In this document: positions 51,419 to 61,346 of the stretch, in pieces
How positions within the stretch are numbered: the stretch's first letter is position 1
How the letters are laid out: each line of letters begins with the position of its first letter
NCBI RefSeq assembly: GCF_002252475.1
Contig: NZ_NNRK01000029.1
Coordinates: 310,001-374,000, forward strand
Length of the DNA stretch: 64,000 nucleotides
Source: Brucella rhizosphaerae
Lineage (GTDB): Bacteria; Pseudomonadota; Alphaproteobacteria; Rhizobiales; Rhizobiaceae
Direction of reading: 5' to 3'
Translations under genes and position numbers: made by a program
The notes under the pieces: generated by a model
The model's input: the letters and a program-made list of their open reading frames with translations, nothing else
The model's database searches: none
What the model was told of the DNA's origin: nothing

Positions 51419-53635
51419 TTACGCCTGTTTCGGTGTCTCTACTTTGCTCATCCCCAGCAGGCTCTGCAAACCACGCTCCTTGCTGTCATCAAGCGCCACC
51501 TGCCCGTTTTCGATCACAATCAGACGGTGCACGAGCTCAAGCACACGCATTCGATGCGTCGCTATGATAACGGTTCGCCCGACGCTCCATTTCGCAAACT
51601 GTGCGATGAAGTGGCGCTCTGTTGCTTCGTCCATTGTCGATGTCGGTTCATCAAGCAGTACAACCGATGGATCGCGGATCAGAAGGCGCGCCAGCAAGAT
51701 CGCTTGTTTTTGACCACCGGAAAGCCCCCCGCCACCTTCCTGAACAAGATGCTCCAATCCTTTGGGCAAACGGCGCACAAAGCTGTCTGCGCCCACCATA
51801 GCGAGGACACGCTGGATCTCCGCATCTGAAGCATCAGGCGCACCCATAGTGATATTCTCCCGCAACGAGCCGAAGAACAGACGCGAATTCTGTGTCAGCA
51901 ACCCGACATCGCGGCGCACATCAGCCGGATCGATCTGTGGAAGTGCCAGATCGTCAAGCAGCACCTCGCCTTCGGTTGCATCAAGCAGGCCCGAAAGAGC
52001 CAGCAGCAGCGTGGATTTACCAGCACCATTGCGACCAAGCACAGCAATGCGATCGCCATGCTTGATCTTCAAATCCTTAATCAAAAGAACCGGAAGCGAA
52101 TTTTCGTCGCCATACCGGAAAAGTGCATCTTTCAGCCGATACGAACCGTCGATTTTCGGGCAGTGAATACGAGTTTCACTATCGGGGTGATCGACCGGCA
52201 TTTTCATGAGCTGATCAAGGCCCTTCTTGGCAATACGGGCATGTTGCAAGCGCCCCATAATCTGAGACAACTGCCCCATCGGCGCCAACATACGTGAACC
52301 GAGAATAGATGCGCCCACCAGCGCGCCCGTGGTCATATCCCCTGAAATGATCAGCGGCGCACCCACAAACACAGTGAGAGCATAAACGCCGCCTTGCACA
52401 TTCTGTGTCCAGACGCTGAGGCTATTGGTCAGCGCACGAAGCCTGATCTGAGCTTCGCCCGTAACGGCATTGAAATGATTCCATTGCTGCTGAAAACGAT
52501 CTTCAGCCTGTAGGCCCTTGATATCTTCAAGGCCTTGCACAGTTTCAACCAGCATTGCGTTACGCAGAGATGCTTCGCGCATGGCCTCGTTGGCGTATAC
52601 CCTCAAGCGCCGCTGCAGGAACAATCCCGGCAGAATAAGCAAAACCAATGCGCCAAGCGGGATGAAGACCATCCAGCCGACCAACGCTGAATAAATAACG
52701 AGAAACAGGAAGAAGAACGGAAGATCGGCCAGTGCCGAAACTGTTGTCGACGTCAGCAATTCGCGCACCTGATCGACATCACGCAATTGCGCAATAAACG
52801 ATCCCGTCGATGTTGGCCTTGCCCGGTTGCGCACGCGCAAAGCATGGCCAAATACCACATCGGACATCTGCAAATCGCTTTGCTTGCCCAGCATGTCGAT
52901 GATGCCCATTCTTGCCCGGCGCATCATGAAATCAAAAAATATTGCCAGCAGAACCCCGCTGAACAATACATAAAGCGTATTGAAGGACTGTGCCGGAACA
53001 ACGCGGTCATAGACCTGCATTGAGAAAAGAACACCCGCCAAACCCAACGTGTTCGCTATCAGCGATGCGATCAGCACATGTCCGTAGGAGCTGATATCGC
53101 GAAACACGATCCGTCGAAGCCAGTTCTCTTCATAGGGTTTGATGTAAGCATCAACACGCGCATCCGGTACCGTTTTCGATGGCCGGGCGAGAACAACCCG
53201 CTCAGTCTCGGCAAGAAGATCGTTCAGCGCAAACGGCTGTTCCAAGCCCTCTTCGCCACTCAGCCAGACGCTCGCCTGCCCATCTTTGGACAGTGTGTGA
53301 ACCACCGCGAGTTGCTTATCTTTAAACATCAAAACAAAAGGCAGATGCCAGGTTGAGAGACTTATTTTGGCGGGGTCAACCAACCTGACGCCAAGTCCCA
53401 TATGACGGGCCATTGCACGAATTTTTGCATTGTCATCAATGTTCAGATCCGCAGCTGCCGCGAGCTTCGTACCCTGCACCGACATCGGCATGCGGTAATG
53501 CTTGGCAATAAGTTGCAGAGCTTCCAGCCAATCTTCAACATTGAAACTGGAAGCTGCGTCGGAGCCCAGCTGTTCACCAGTCAGGCCAAGCTCAAGCAAC
53601 GGATCCACGATAGGAGGGTTTTCGCCACGCTTCAT
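51419..53635 (-). CDS. Type I secretion ABC transporter (LapB-like)
   Basis: 738 residues. An N-terminal C39-like domain (about 25-150: WLEALQLIAKHYRMPMSVQG, HLPFVLMFKDKQLAVVHTLS) lacks the catalytic Cys, as in LapB-type exporters, and should serve in substrate docking. Membrane domain with five to six helices at about 190-470. Nucleotide-binding domain with Walker A AVLGRNGAGKSTLLLALSGL (about 538), signature GGGLSGGQKQAILLARLLIR (about 635) and Walker B VVLLDEPTSTMDEATERHFI. Starts in a 4-base ATGA overlap with the TolC-like gene. Exports the adhesin upstream in one step. Confidence 0.95.
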   Translation of the reverse strand: MKRGENPPIVDPLLELGLTGEQLGSDAASSFNVEDWLEALQLIAKHYRMPMSVQGTKLAAAADLNIDDNAKIRAMARHMGLGVRLVDPAKISLSTWHLPFVLMFKDKQLAVVHTLSKDGQASVWLSGEEGLEQPFALNDLLAETERVVLARPSKTVPDARVDAYIKPYEENWLRRIVFRDISSYGHVLIASLIANTLGLAGVLFSMQVYDRVVPAQSFNTLYVLFSGVLLAIFFDFMMRRARMGIIDMLGKQSDLQMSDVVFGHALRVRNRARPTSTGSFIAQLRDVDQVRELLTSTTVSALADLPFFFLFLVIYSALVGWMVFIPLGALVLLILPGLFLQRRLRVYANEAMREASLRNAMLVETVQGLEDIKGLQAEDRFQQQWNHFNAVTGEAQIRLRALTNSLSVWTQNVQGGVYALTVFVGAPLIISGDMTTGALVGASILGSRMLAPMGQLSQIMGRLQHARIAKKGLDQLMKMPVDHPDSETRIHCPKIDGSYRLKDALFRYGDENSLPVLLIKDLKIKHGDRIAVLGRNGAGKSTLLLALSGLLDATEGEVLLDDLALPQIDPADVRRDVGLLTQNSRLFFGSLRENITMGAPDASDAEIQRVLAMVGADSFVRRLPKGLEHLVQEGGGGLSGGQKQAILLARLLIRDPSVVLLDEPTSTMDEATERHFIAQFAKWSVGRTVIIATHRMRVLELVHRLIVIENGQVALDDSKERGLQSLLGMSKVETPKQA

Positions 53636-55095
53636 TGATTGCTCCCGCCTCCTCGCAATGCTGATGCCTGAAGACCAAAACCCTGGCGCATCTTGCCCGA
53701 GCTATAGAGGCAATTCAGATTAAGCCGTCTGATATCGTGCACTGTATTGGCTGTCTGAAAACGCGCTTCGTGCAGCTCCTGCTCTGCATTGAGCAGATCA
53801 AGCAAAGTTCGCGTGCCCAGTTCCACATATTGTTCCCGATAGAGATCGCGTGTCTTGACCATCATTTCGGCGCGCAATTCCAAAGACAACATGAGCCGGC
53901 TCAATGTGCCGATCTGGCTACGCGCTTCCATGAGACTGCGCTCCATATCGATACGCGCGGTGAGAATTGCCGCTTCAGCGGATTGCAGCCCATAGGTGGC
54001 AGCGCGTTTGCGTGCACTTGTCTGGCCACCATTATAAAGGCTCGAGGAGACATTCACGCCAACGGAATATTCCGGCTGACGATCATTGCTCGACGTATTA
54101 TCGCGGGAAGCATTCAGGTCATAACCGGTTGTCGCTTCAAGTGACACGGTCGGAAAAGCGTCAGCTTTGCTTGCTGCCAATTGGGCGGCAGCTTCTTCTT
54201 TCTCAGCCTTGGCCTGCAGCATTGCCGGAACGTCTTCCCAATCGGGAGCCGCAACATTACACGCCTTGCCAAGCCATGCAGGAACATCGGAACTGGGATT
54301 TGCAGAGCCACCGCCAATCAGTGTGGAAAGGGCGACCTGCCAGCGATTGAGTTCGGACTGATATTGCAGTTGGGTTGCGAGAGCCGATTCCACACGCGCG
54401 TCCGCCTGCACTTTGTCGGACATAGTGCTTGCACCTTTATCCGTTCTTTCGGTGACCAACCCGGCTATGCGCTTGACGCCGTCAACCTGCTCCTGCGCGA
54501 AAGCAGAGAGCTTGCGATATCTCTGCACTTCCACCACTGCATTGGCCGTGTCCCGTGACAGATTATCGACTGCAAGAAGCAGGCGCGCCTGATTAATGTC
54601 CTTGCCTGCCCGCTCCGCATCTACAGCACTTGAAACCTTGCCGAAGTCATAGAGCAATTGGGAGGCAGAGACATTGAATTGCGGGCGCCAGCCTTCGCGA
54701 TTGGTGCTTTGATAGCCCGAATTTACACCCGCGTTGAGTTTTGGATAATAGCCAGCCTGTGCAGCACGGATGCGTTCATCGGCCTGATAAATCCGGCCGG
54801 AAGCTTCATCAACAACCGGATGCCACCCGACGGCCCGCCGGACCGCTGTTTCCATTGTCAGGGAACCACGGTCCGGCGACTTGGGAGGGAGTGCACTTGT
54901 CACGTTTGCCCTGTCAACGGCAGGAACGGGGGCGGAACCCGCCATTGACAGGGGCCGTGAGGCCTCGGTTTTCTTTGACTGGGAAAGCGTGTCCGTAGTC
55001 AAAGCAAGATTGTTTGCAGACATTTGGCACGCAGCCAAAAGGCATGAAGTAAAGGATATGGCCGCGAAACGTCTAAAAACTAGGAATTTTCGCAT
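53632..55095 (-). CDS. TolC-family outer membrane lipoprotein (LapE-like)
   Basis: 487 residues. Signal peptide with a lipobox: SFTSCLLAACQMSANN, so a lipid anchor on Cys is predicted. Two TolC repeats: ESLTMETAVRRAVGWHPVVD-type start near residue 80, RAAQAGYYPKLNAGVNSGYQ, SASQLLYDFGKVSSAVDAER, and in the second half YSVGVNVSSSLYNGGQTSAR, YREQYVELGTRTLLDLLNAE. The tunnel for the adhesin across the outer membrane. It follows the adhesin by 93 bases (with a hairpin) and overlaps the ABC transporter. Confidence 0.93.
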   Translation of the reverse strand: MRKFLVFRRFAAISFTSCLLAACQMSANNLALTTDTLSQSKKTEASRPLSMAGSAPVPAVDRANVTSALPPKSPDRGSLTMETAVRRAVGWHPVVDEASGRIYQADERIRAAQAGYYPKLNAGVNSGYQSTNREGWRPQFNVSASQLLYDFGKVSSAVDAERAGKDINQARLLLAVDNLSRDTANAVVEVQRYRKLSAFAQEQVDGVKRIAGLVTERTDKGASTMSDKVQADARVESALATQLQYQSELNRWQVALSTLIGGGSANPSSDVPAWLGKACNVAAPDWEDVPAMLQAKAEKEEAAAQLAASKADAFPTVSLEATTGYDLNASRDNTSSNDRQPEYSVGVNVSSSLYNGGQTSARKRAATYGLQSAEAAILTARIDMERSLMEARSQIGTLSRLMLSLELRAEMMVKTRDLYREQYVELGTRTLLDLLNAEQELHEARFQTANTVHDIRRLNLNCLYSSGKMRQGFGLQASALRGGGSNQ

Positions 55096-55146
55096 TTATT
55101 TTCCATTATGACCGGCATATTACCGGTGATCTGTCATCTGAGCCCC

Positions 55147-55169
55147 CGCCGCTGAGAAAATCAGCGGCG
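55147..55169 (-). terminator. Hairpin between adhesin and TolC-like gene
   Basis: Stem CGCCGCTGA (55147-55155) / TCAGCGGCG (55161-55169), GAAAA loop. No U-run follows, so partial termination or mRNA stabilisation is likely. Confidence 0.6.
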
Positions 55170-55188
55170 AAGGATTGAAGCTGGAAGA

Positions 55189-58100
55189 TCAGACCGTATG
55201 CGTCGGATTGTTGAGCTCATCCTCCTGCGTGAGCGGGTTCGGCACCAGATGAGCAAGCGGATCGTCAACTGCGATCGTCTCATCGGTGGTGACCACTGGC
55301 GTTTCCGCACTAGCCTCCGTGTTCGCCGTGGTCTCAGTCGTCACACTGCCATCGTCCGATGTTTGATCATCATTGAACGGCAGGGTGACATCGCCGTTGC
55401 CATCGTCGAGCATGAGTGCTTCGGTCAGATTATGCTCGCCCGTAGGTTGTCCACTATCCGTATCTGTGTGATCTGGATTGTCACTTAGCGGCACAACATC
55501 GCTTGAGCTTGCAGTTGTCAGCTCATCCACCGGCTGAGTGGTATCGTCGTTCTGATGATCAGGCGAAGCATCGTCACTCTGGCTGTTGTCAGCTGCATGA
55601 TGATCCGTCTCTTTATCTGTCGTCGTATGATCATCGGCTGCTGCAACATCATTTGCATGATGATCTGCAACCACCGCATCATCAACGATGTCCTCAGAAG
55701 CGGCCATCCTCGCAACAACAACGCCATCCTGCAGCCCTACAGTAAGCTCAGCCGTCGTTTCGTGACCATTCGGCAACACGATCTTGTAGGTGAAGCTTTC
55801 ACTGGCTTCGCGATCTGCGTAACTCAGGTTGGCATGCGGCTGATACTTGTATTCGCCGTTGCTGTAGATCGTGAGATCGCCATGCACACCCTGAATGACC
55901 GTCCCGGCAGAACTAACCGTTACGAACCCACCAGAACCCTGAATCTGCAATTTAGCACTCAGCGGCAAGGTTCCGTCATTCTCGAACAGATTGCCTTCAA
56001 CACCTGGATTGCTCTGGATCACATGTTGATCCGTATGAGTGACGTTGACATCCGTCACTGTGCTGACTGTTCCAAGCAAACCGGTAAGCGTCGTTTGAAT
56101 GCGATACTGACCTGCTGGTAGGTTGAGACTATCTAAATCGATGGTCCTCACCGGTCCGAGAAGACCGACCACCATAGTGAAGGGTGCTCGTGTGCCAGCA
56201 ACATCCACCCACGTACCGCCAACTAACTGCTGGACGGCAACCGTACCATTTGCGGCTGCAGCCACCGTGACCGAAACGACTACCGTTCCCGTAGCATCCA
56301 TATTGTTACCGATGGTAAACGTATTACCATTGGCTGTCTGCTGGATGCCCAGAGCTGCAAGCAGACCCTGTGTCTGATTAAAGAAATTATTGTCAGTCGG
56401 ATTTATCCACACGACCCCAGATGTCGCTGCATCGTCAGTTGCCACGAAGTCATAGGTTGCCGGCTCGGAGAAGTTTTCTTCATTCCAGACAAGTCCCTGA
56501 CCATCACTATCAATCCGAATGTTCAGGTTGGCAGTCGTATCGGTATTACTGATCGGGTCGTGCAATGTGTAAGTGAACACATCGACCTGACCAATGGCCG
56601 AGATATCGCTGTTCGGTGTGTAGCTATATGTACCATCCTGATGGATGGTCAAAGTACCATACTGCCCGACGATGGTTGTTCCCTGTGGTGTATCAAGCAC
56701 CTCAGTCGGGACACCATTTACGGAAACGCTGGTGACGGTATGACCATTTTCGATCGCAGTACCGTCATTATCCAGAACATTGCCCTGAATGGTTTCTACG
56801 GTAACGCCACTTGGTTCCTGATAATTCAGGTCTTCGCCCTGAACACCGAGATTCCCAGCCAAGCCCACATTCGCGAGACCATTGACCGCAACGAATGCTC
56901 GATAGGTGCCTTCCCCAAATGTAGCTTCCGCTGTCGCGCGATTGCCCAAAAGGTTCAACGTCAGAAATGTGGCATCACCGCTACCTTCAACGGCTGCCCA
57001 AGTGCCATCAGGCATTAGTTTCTGGACAATGATAGAAGTTCCAGCAGCCAGATCCAATCCAAGCAGCTGAGAATAATCAAATGTCAGGGTTTGCTGGTGA
57101 CCTTGCTGCACCTGGAACCCAACAGCGTCGACACTGAGTACCCGCAGATCAAGCCCAACGAGGCCGAGCAGAAGAAGATACGACGCATTGCCGTGATTAA
57201 CGTCCGTTTCCGTCGGCTGGATCGTTACCTTTGCTGATACATCGTCATCGACTGCATCTGCGTCAGCATCGGCATCCGCGTCAGCGTCAGCGTCAGCGTC
57301 GGCATCTGCGTCAGCATCCGCGTCGGCATCAGCATCCGCGTCGGCATCCGCATCAGCGTCGGCGTCGGCATCTGCGTCAGCGTCAGCGTCAGCATCAGCA
57401 TCAGCGTCGGCATCCGCATCAGCATCTGCGTCGGCATCAGCGTCGGCGTCGGCATCCGCATCGGCGTCAGCATCAGCATCGGCATCCGCATCTGCGTCGG
57501 CATCAGCATCAGCATCCGCGTCGGCGTCAGCATCAGCATCCGCGTCGGCGTCGGCATCTGCGTCAGCATCAGCGTCAGCATCTGCGTCGGCATCGGCGTC
57601 GGCATCAGCATCCGCATCGGCATCGGCATCGGCATCAGCATCCGCGTCGGCATCAGCATCTGCATCTGCATCGGCATCGGCATCGGCATCGGCGTCAGCA
57701 TCCGCATCCGCGTCAGCATCTGCGTCGGCATCCGCGTCGGCGTCAGCATCCGCATCTGCGTCAGCATCAGCGTCGGCATCTGCATCTGCGTCGCCATCAT
57801 CAATAATAGGAGCAGTCACAGAGCCAGGACCCGACTCGTTTTCTGCAGCATCAGTGAGAGTAACTGAGAGTTGCTGCCCCTCGCCCTGTGACGGATCAAG
57901 AGTGACTGTGAAGTTGCCGTCTTCACCAACGACACCTTCGCCGATAATATTTCCGTCGGGATCTCGTACAATCACCTTTGTACCCGGCTCACCCTTACCG
58001 GAAAGCTCCGTCCCATCTGCGCTCACGACAAGATCAGTCGGTGCACCGGGTGCGAGCGTATCTGGCAAAGTGGCCGGAGCTTCAGGAGAAGCGTTACCGG

Positions 58101-59019
58101 CCCCGTCCGTCAACGTAACCTTGACATCCTGCCCATTGCTTGCTGGCAGCGTAAACGTGGCGGTGCCTGCACCCGAGAGAACAACCGTACCAATGACATC
58201 ACCGGCAGCGTTGTAAATCTTTGCCGTCGAGTTCGGCTCGCCCGTTATCGTGAGCGTGCGACCGTCCTCACCCACATCAACCGTCGGTGCGCCGGGTGCG
58301 AGCGTATCTGGCAAAGTAGCAGGTGTTTCGGAAGACTCGTTTCCTGATCCGTCAGTCAGCGTAACCTTGACATCCTGCCCATTGCTTGCAGGCAGTGTGA
58401 ATGTAGCGGTGCCTGCACCCGAGAGAACAACCGTACCAATGACATCACCGGCAGCATTGTAGATTTTAGCGGTTGAATTGGGCTCGCCTTTGATCGTGAG
58501 AGTGCGACCATCTTCTCCAATCGTTACGTTTGGAGCATTCGGTGCTTCAGTATCGGCGTCTGCGTCGGCATCCGCATCGGAATCCGCATCCGCATCATTA
58601 TCATCGCCGCCACCAGAAGCTGCACCAATTGCAGCACCCAGAGCCCCCAAACCAGCAAGGCCCAATAGAATTGGGCCCAGATCACCACCGCCGCCGGCGA
58701 GTTGGTCAACAGATTGTATTTCTGAGAAATTGAAATCGGTAAGACCATCACTGTGATTACCGGCCCACAACTTGCCGTTTTCATCCTGAAGGACAAGGTC
58801 ATTGTCCTGACCATCCTGATAATGCGTATAAAAATGAACAATTCGAATTGTTTCGCCGTTGTGTAGTCGAATAAGGAGATCGTCACCGATTTTCTGGTAT
58901 TCAGCAATTGCATTAGGATTAAGCGATATTTTTACAACGCTTGGCCCCGACAAAATGATGTCATTACCAGCAACGGTGCGAGAACTGCCACTCGCCTTAT
59001 TCGTTACAACTGCAACCAT
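55189..59019 (-). CDS. Large BapA-type adhesin with (Asp-Ala)90 stalk
   Basis: 1276 residues from ATG 59019 (GAGGAGAG upstream; an in-frame start 18 codons earlier is unlikely). Order: BapA-like prefix domain (1-110, [20 protein letters not shown]); Gly-rich hydrophobic stretch ([20 protein letters not shown]); short Asp-Ala tract (139-156); two near-identical 83-residue Ig-like repeats (about 154-319) and a related third (320-403); an unbroken run of 90 Asp-Ala dipeptides (410-589); strand-rich Bap/VCBS-like domains (590-1105, for example [18 protein letters not shown] and [18 protein letters not shown]); an Asp/His/Thr-rich C-terminus. No RTX nonapeptides and no obvious LapG site. First gene of a four-gene type I secretion operon. 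Probable function: surface adhesion or biofilm formation. Confidence 0.9.
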   Translation of the reverse strand: MVAVVTNKASGSSRTVAGNDIILSGPSVVKISLNPNAIAEYQKIGDDLLIRLHNGETIRIVHFYTHYQDGQDNDLVLQDENGKLWAGNHSDGLTDFNFSEIQSVDQLAGGGGDLGPILLGLAGLGALGAAIGAASGGGDDNDADADSDADADADADTEAPNAPNVTIGEDGRTLTIKGEPNSTAKIYNAAGDVIGTVVLSGAGTATFTLPASNGQDVKVTLTDGSGNESSETPATLPDTLAPGAPTVDVGEDGRTLTITGEPNSTAKIYNAAGDVIGTVVLSGAGTATFTLPASNGQDVKVTLTDGAGNASPEAPATLPDTLAPGAPTDLVVSADGTELSGKGEPGTKVIVRDPDGNIIGEGVVGEDGNFTVTLDPSQGEGQQLSVTLTDAAENESGPGSVTAPIIDDGDADADADADADADADADADADADADADADADADADADADADADADADADADADADADADADADADADADADADADADADADADADADADADADADADADADADADADADADADADADADADADADADADADADADADADADADADADADADADADADADADADADADADADADADADADAVDDDVSAKVTIQPTETDVNHGNASYLLLLGLVGLDLRVLSVDAVGFQVQQGHQQTLTFDYSQLLGLDLAAGTSIIVQKLMPDGTWAAVEGSGDATFLTLNLLGNRATAEATFGEGTYRAFVAVNGLANVGLAGNLGVQGEDLNYQEPSGVTVETIQGNVLDNDGTAIENGHTVTSVSVNGVPTEVLDTPQGTTIVGQYGTLTIHQDGTYSYTPNSDISAIGQVDVFTYTLHDPISNTDTTANLNIRIDSDGQGLVWNEENFSEPATYDFVATDDAATSGVVWINPTDNNFFNQTQGLLAALGIQQTANGNTFTIGNNMDATGTVVVSVTVAAAANGTVAVQQLVGGTWVDVAGTRAPFTMVVGLLGPVRTIDLDSLNLPAGQYRIQTTLTGLLGTVSTVTDVNVTHTDQHVIQSNPGVEGNLFENDGTLPLSAKLQIQGSGGFVTVSSAGTVIQGVHGDLTIYSNGEYKYQPHANLSYADREASESFTYKIVLPNGHETTAELTVGLQDGVVVARMAASEDIVDDAVVADHHANDVAAADDHTTTDKETDHHAADNSQSDDASPDHQNDDTTQPVDELTTASSSDVVPLSDNPDHTDTDSGQPTGEHNLTEALMLDDGNGDVTLPFNDDQTSDDGSVTTETTANTEASAETPVVTTDETIAVDDPLAHLVPNPLTQEDELNNPTHTV
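57253..57792 (-). repeat. Asp-Ala coding tract, 90 hexameric units
   Basis: 540 bases made only of GAY-GCN pairs. Both Asp codons and all four Ala codons are used in irregular order, so the DNA is repetitive by codon pattern but not an exact tandem repeat. Because the pattern is free of stops in all six frames, long overlapping open frames appear there and should be ignored. Confidence 0.97.
58063..58560 (-). repeat. Two tandem 249-base repeats (Ig-like domains)
   Basis: Two copies with a 249-base (83-codon) period inside the adhesin gene. Long stretches are identical between copies, for example CACCCGAGAGAACAACCGTA followed by CCAATGACATCACCGGCAGC. Recent duplication or ongoing recombination is implied. 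Confidence 0.9.
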
Positions 59020-59348
59020 GACTCTCTCCTCAATCCGAAACTGAGCTTCGAGGGTCGATGTGAAACAGAACAAAGGCTATTGAGACTGCACTGTTTTATG
59101 GCTGGAATATTGATTCAAATATGAACTAAATATTAAATACAAACTGGCCTAGCCGAGAAGTATAAAACTTCTCGAAAAAAATAATGCCAAAAACCTGCAT
59201 TTCACAATAGTTGCTGAAACCACCCCTCAAAGACGATAACTACCCGTTTCAAAATTTCGTTATCAGAAGAAGTTTGTCTATGCTGATATTGACGCCTTTT
59301 GTACGATAAATACAAAAGCTACTAATTAAGTTGTTTATTTTTAACAGA
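59020..59348. other. AT-rich region upstream of the adhesin operon
   Basis: 330 bases, no gene. Expected to hold the adhesin promoter (minus strand). A hairpin CGAGAAG / CTTCTCG (59154-59160 / 59168-59174) is followed by A7 on the plus strand; it is not a usual terminator for either strand and may be a binding site. No -35/-10 pair was clear enough to call. Confidence 0.45.
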
Positions 59349-60248
59349 CTATCGTTGGGCTTTTTTTCTGAATGATGCTGGACTTGTACCTATAATTCGT
59401 CCGAAAAACCGAGTGAGGTGAACCTGATCCGCAAATCCGCACTCATGAGCGATCTCAGCAATGGGCATTTGCGTTTCAACCAACAGATCTCGCGCCTTCT
59501 CCACACGTCGCCGTATTATATATTGATGTAGAGTTACATTCGTCGCTCGCTTGAATAATCGAGCAAACTGCGCCGCCCCGACACCTGCTGTATTCGCAAG
59601 CCTGTCTATAACGATACGGCGATGCAGATTCTGCTCAATATAATCGAATGTCTTCTGAATAGTCGAAAGAGAAAGCCCTACTTCAGAATTCAGATCACCG
59701 GAGGTCAGCGTAGAATATTTCGAGAGTACCCGCGCCACAAGAACGCGCGCTATGTATTGCACTTCTATAGAAGAAAAACGCCCTCCAGAATACAATATAT
59801 CCTTGATAGAACTTATAGTCTGACCAAGAAATTCGTCAAATATAGATAAACTATAGTCAAGCCTGAAAAGACTGTTACTGACAGATGAGAACTCTATAAA
59901 TATATCATCCATCAATTTCTTGGAAATGTATATATTTATGATTTCCGCATTGCTATTTATGGATACTTTTACTGATTCGTCAGGAGGGATTATAATTATC
60001 GATCCCGGCTGTAAATATAGTTCCGACAGCTCATCCCCAATCTGCCAGGTTCCCTGCAAATGGCCGTCAAGAACCATGGCAACCAGTAGCGAGTCCACAG
60101 GCTTGAATGTCGACCTGAACGGCTGAAGCCGTGCGGTGTAGGCGTATAAATTCTTCCAACCCTGGCTGGAGCTGGTCCTAATGACTTCAATCGCGTCAAC
60201 ATTTTCTACGTCGTGGAATGCAACCAAATTCCCCTCAGTATTCGGCAT
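59349..60248 (-). CDS. AraC family transcriptional regulator
   Basis: 299 residues from ATG 60248, chosen because GGAGG lies just upstream; a start 11 codons earlier (60281) is possible. N-terminal cupin-like sensor (LVAMVLDGHLQGTWQIGDEL, LQPGSIIIIPPDESVKVSIN), C-terminal double HTH (RIVIDRLANTAGVGAAQFAR, LFKRATNVTLHQYIIRRRVE, MPIAEIAHECGFADQVHLTR). The gene is clearly richer in A and T than its neighbours, which hints at transfer. It lies on the same strand directly upstream of the adhesin operon and is a candidate controller. Confidence 0.88.
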   Translation of the reverse strand: MPNTEGNLVAFHDVENVDAIEVIRTSSSQGWKNLYAYTARLQPFRSTFKPVDSLLVAMVLDGHLQGTWQIGDELSELYLQPGSIIIIPPDESVKVSINSNAEIINIYISKKLMDDIFIEFSSVSNSLFRLDYSLSIFDEFLGQTISSIKDILYSGGRFSSIEVQYIARVLVARVLSKYSTLTSGDLNSEVGLSLSTIQKTFDYIEQNLHRRIVIDRLANTAGVGAAQFARLFKRATNVTLHQYIIRRRVEKARDLLVETQMPIAEIAHECGFADQVHLTRFFGRIIGTSPASFRKKAQR

Positions 60249-60918
60249 ATACCCTCCATAGTTATCGATACTTTGGATCATGACAAGCTAGTAATAATAT
60301 AAAAAAAATCAAATGCGTTCCCTACCAATTGTGTGAATATCTTTAAAATTAATCGATAATATAATCCTGGAAATTAATTCCAGCCCATAATTCGATGTAG
60401 TTTGATATTTAGCGCGTTCTAAAATACAATAAATGGATATATTTTACACGATCGGTTATTTTTTTCTATTTCACAGTTTCATTCGGACAAAAGAAAAACT
60501 TAGTCTTCAAGTCATGGATATATGCAAAATACCCGTTGCACGGGTAGAAAATTAGCTACGCAGCAATAATTCCATGGTTATTTGGGGCTGGAAAAAGCCA
60601 AGCTTCACGGTCTTTGAATGCCAAGCTCTAACCTCATTTATCAGGGTATACATACTCACCGTTGCTACTCGCGCAGACCCCTTGGATCAGGAAGGCAGTT
60701 TTTTCGCGATCCGCATGAAGCCGCTCTTTATGAGAAACTATGGCAACGTCGGTTTGTTAGAAAACGGGGATCGGATTTGGAATGGAGACGTGCGTAAAAC
60801 CGGATAGCGCGCGCTTCGACATCATCATGCGGCAATGCTTCACTGGGTAGAGCAACTCTGCGAGACTATATCAGGAACGAGAGCCCTCCCTCGGCGCAAC
60901 GTAAACCGGCAAGAGAGA
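60249..60918. other. Long AT-rich intergenic region
   Basis: 670 bases between the AraC gene and the truncated hemoglobin gene. The first half is very AT-rich; a 77-codon open frame at 60574-60807 has no recognisable pattern and no ribosome binding site, so it is not called. It probably contains promoters for both divergent genes. Confidence 0.45.
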
Positions 60919-61338
60919 ATGACCCTTCTTATCAATCAGCCTCATCCATCCATAGACAGAGCGTCCATCGACAGATTGGTCAGCACTTTTTATGGGAGAG
61001 CACGCGAAGATGACATCATCGGTCCCGTCTTTACAAAAGCGGTCGAGGATTGGGACCATCACATTGAACGCATCAGCGAATTCTGGTCATCCGTCATTCT
61101 GAAAACAGGCCGTTACGATGGCCGCCCGATGCCACCGCATCTTCGCCTGGGCCTCAAAAACGAACACTTCGATCGTTGGCTGCAATTGTTTGAACAGACG
61201 GCTCGCGATATTTTCCCGCCTGAAGGTGCAATCATTTTTATTGATCGCGCCCGACGCATCGCCGACAGTTTTGAAATGGCGATAGCCACGCATTCCGGGC
61301 AGATCGCAGCACCGCGCCATTCGCGCAAGCCGCTATAA
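60919..61338 (+). CDS. Group III truncated hemoglobin
   Basis: 139 residues, 2-on-2 globin of group III. Features: IDRLVSTFYGRAREDDIIGP at the N-terminal helices, WDHHIERISEFWSSVILKTG, and the proximal His in LKNEHFDRWLQLFEQTARDI. Group III proteins bind oxygen, NO or sulfide-type ligands; a role in nitrosative or low-oxygen conditions is possible. ATG 60919 is preferred (AGAGAG upstream); an upstream start at 60835 would add 28 unrelated residues. A terminator follows. Confidence 0.9.
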   Translation: MTLLINQPHPSIDRASIDRLVSTFYGRAREDDIIGPVFTKAVEDWDHHIERISEFWSSVILKTGRYDGRPMPPHLRLGLKNEHFDRWLQLFEQTARDIFPPEGAIIFIDRARRIADSFEMAIATHSGQIAAPRHSRKPL

Positions 61339-61346
61339 AAGAAAAC

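Noticed and set aside
57253..57792. Possible CRISPR array or minisatellite
   Set aside because: There are no distinct spacers and no constant repeat of 24-40 bases; the tract is a strict codon-pair repeat inside a gene.
57225..57806. Long open frames on the other strand and in other frames over the Asp-Ala tract (His/Arg/Gln-rich or Met/Pro/Leu-rich)
   Set aside because: The GAY-GCN pattern contains no stop in any frame, so these frames are by-products of the repeat. Their composition is implausible and no start signals are present.
55189..59019. RTX (GGxGxDxUx) repeats in the adhesin
   Set aside because: Searched by eye; the Asp-rich parts are Asp-Ala or Asp/His/Thr-rich and none follows the nonapeptide pattern.
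60574..60807. 77-codon open frame between the AraC and truncated hemoglobin genes
   Set aside because: No ribosome binding site, no recognisable domain, and an AT-rich non-coding setting. It could be reconsidered if conserved in relatives.
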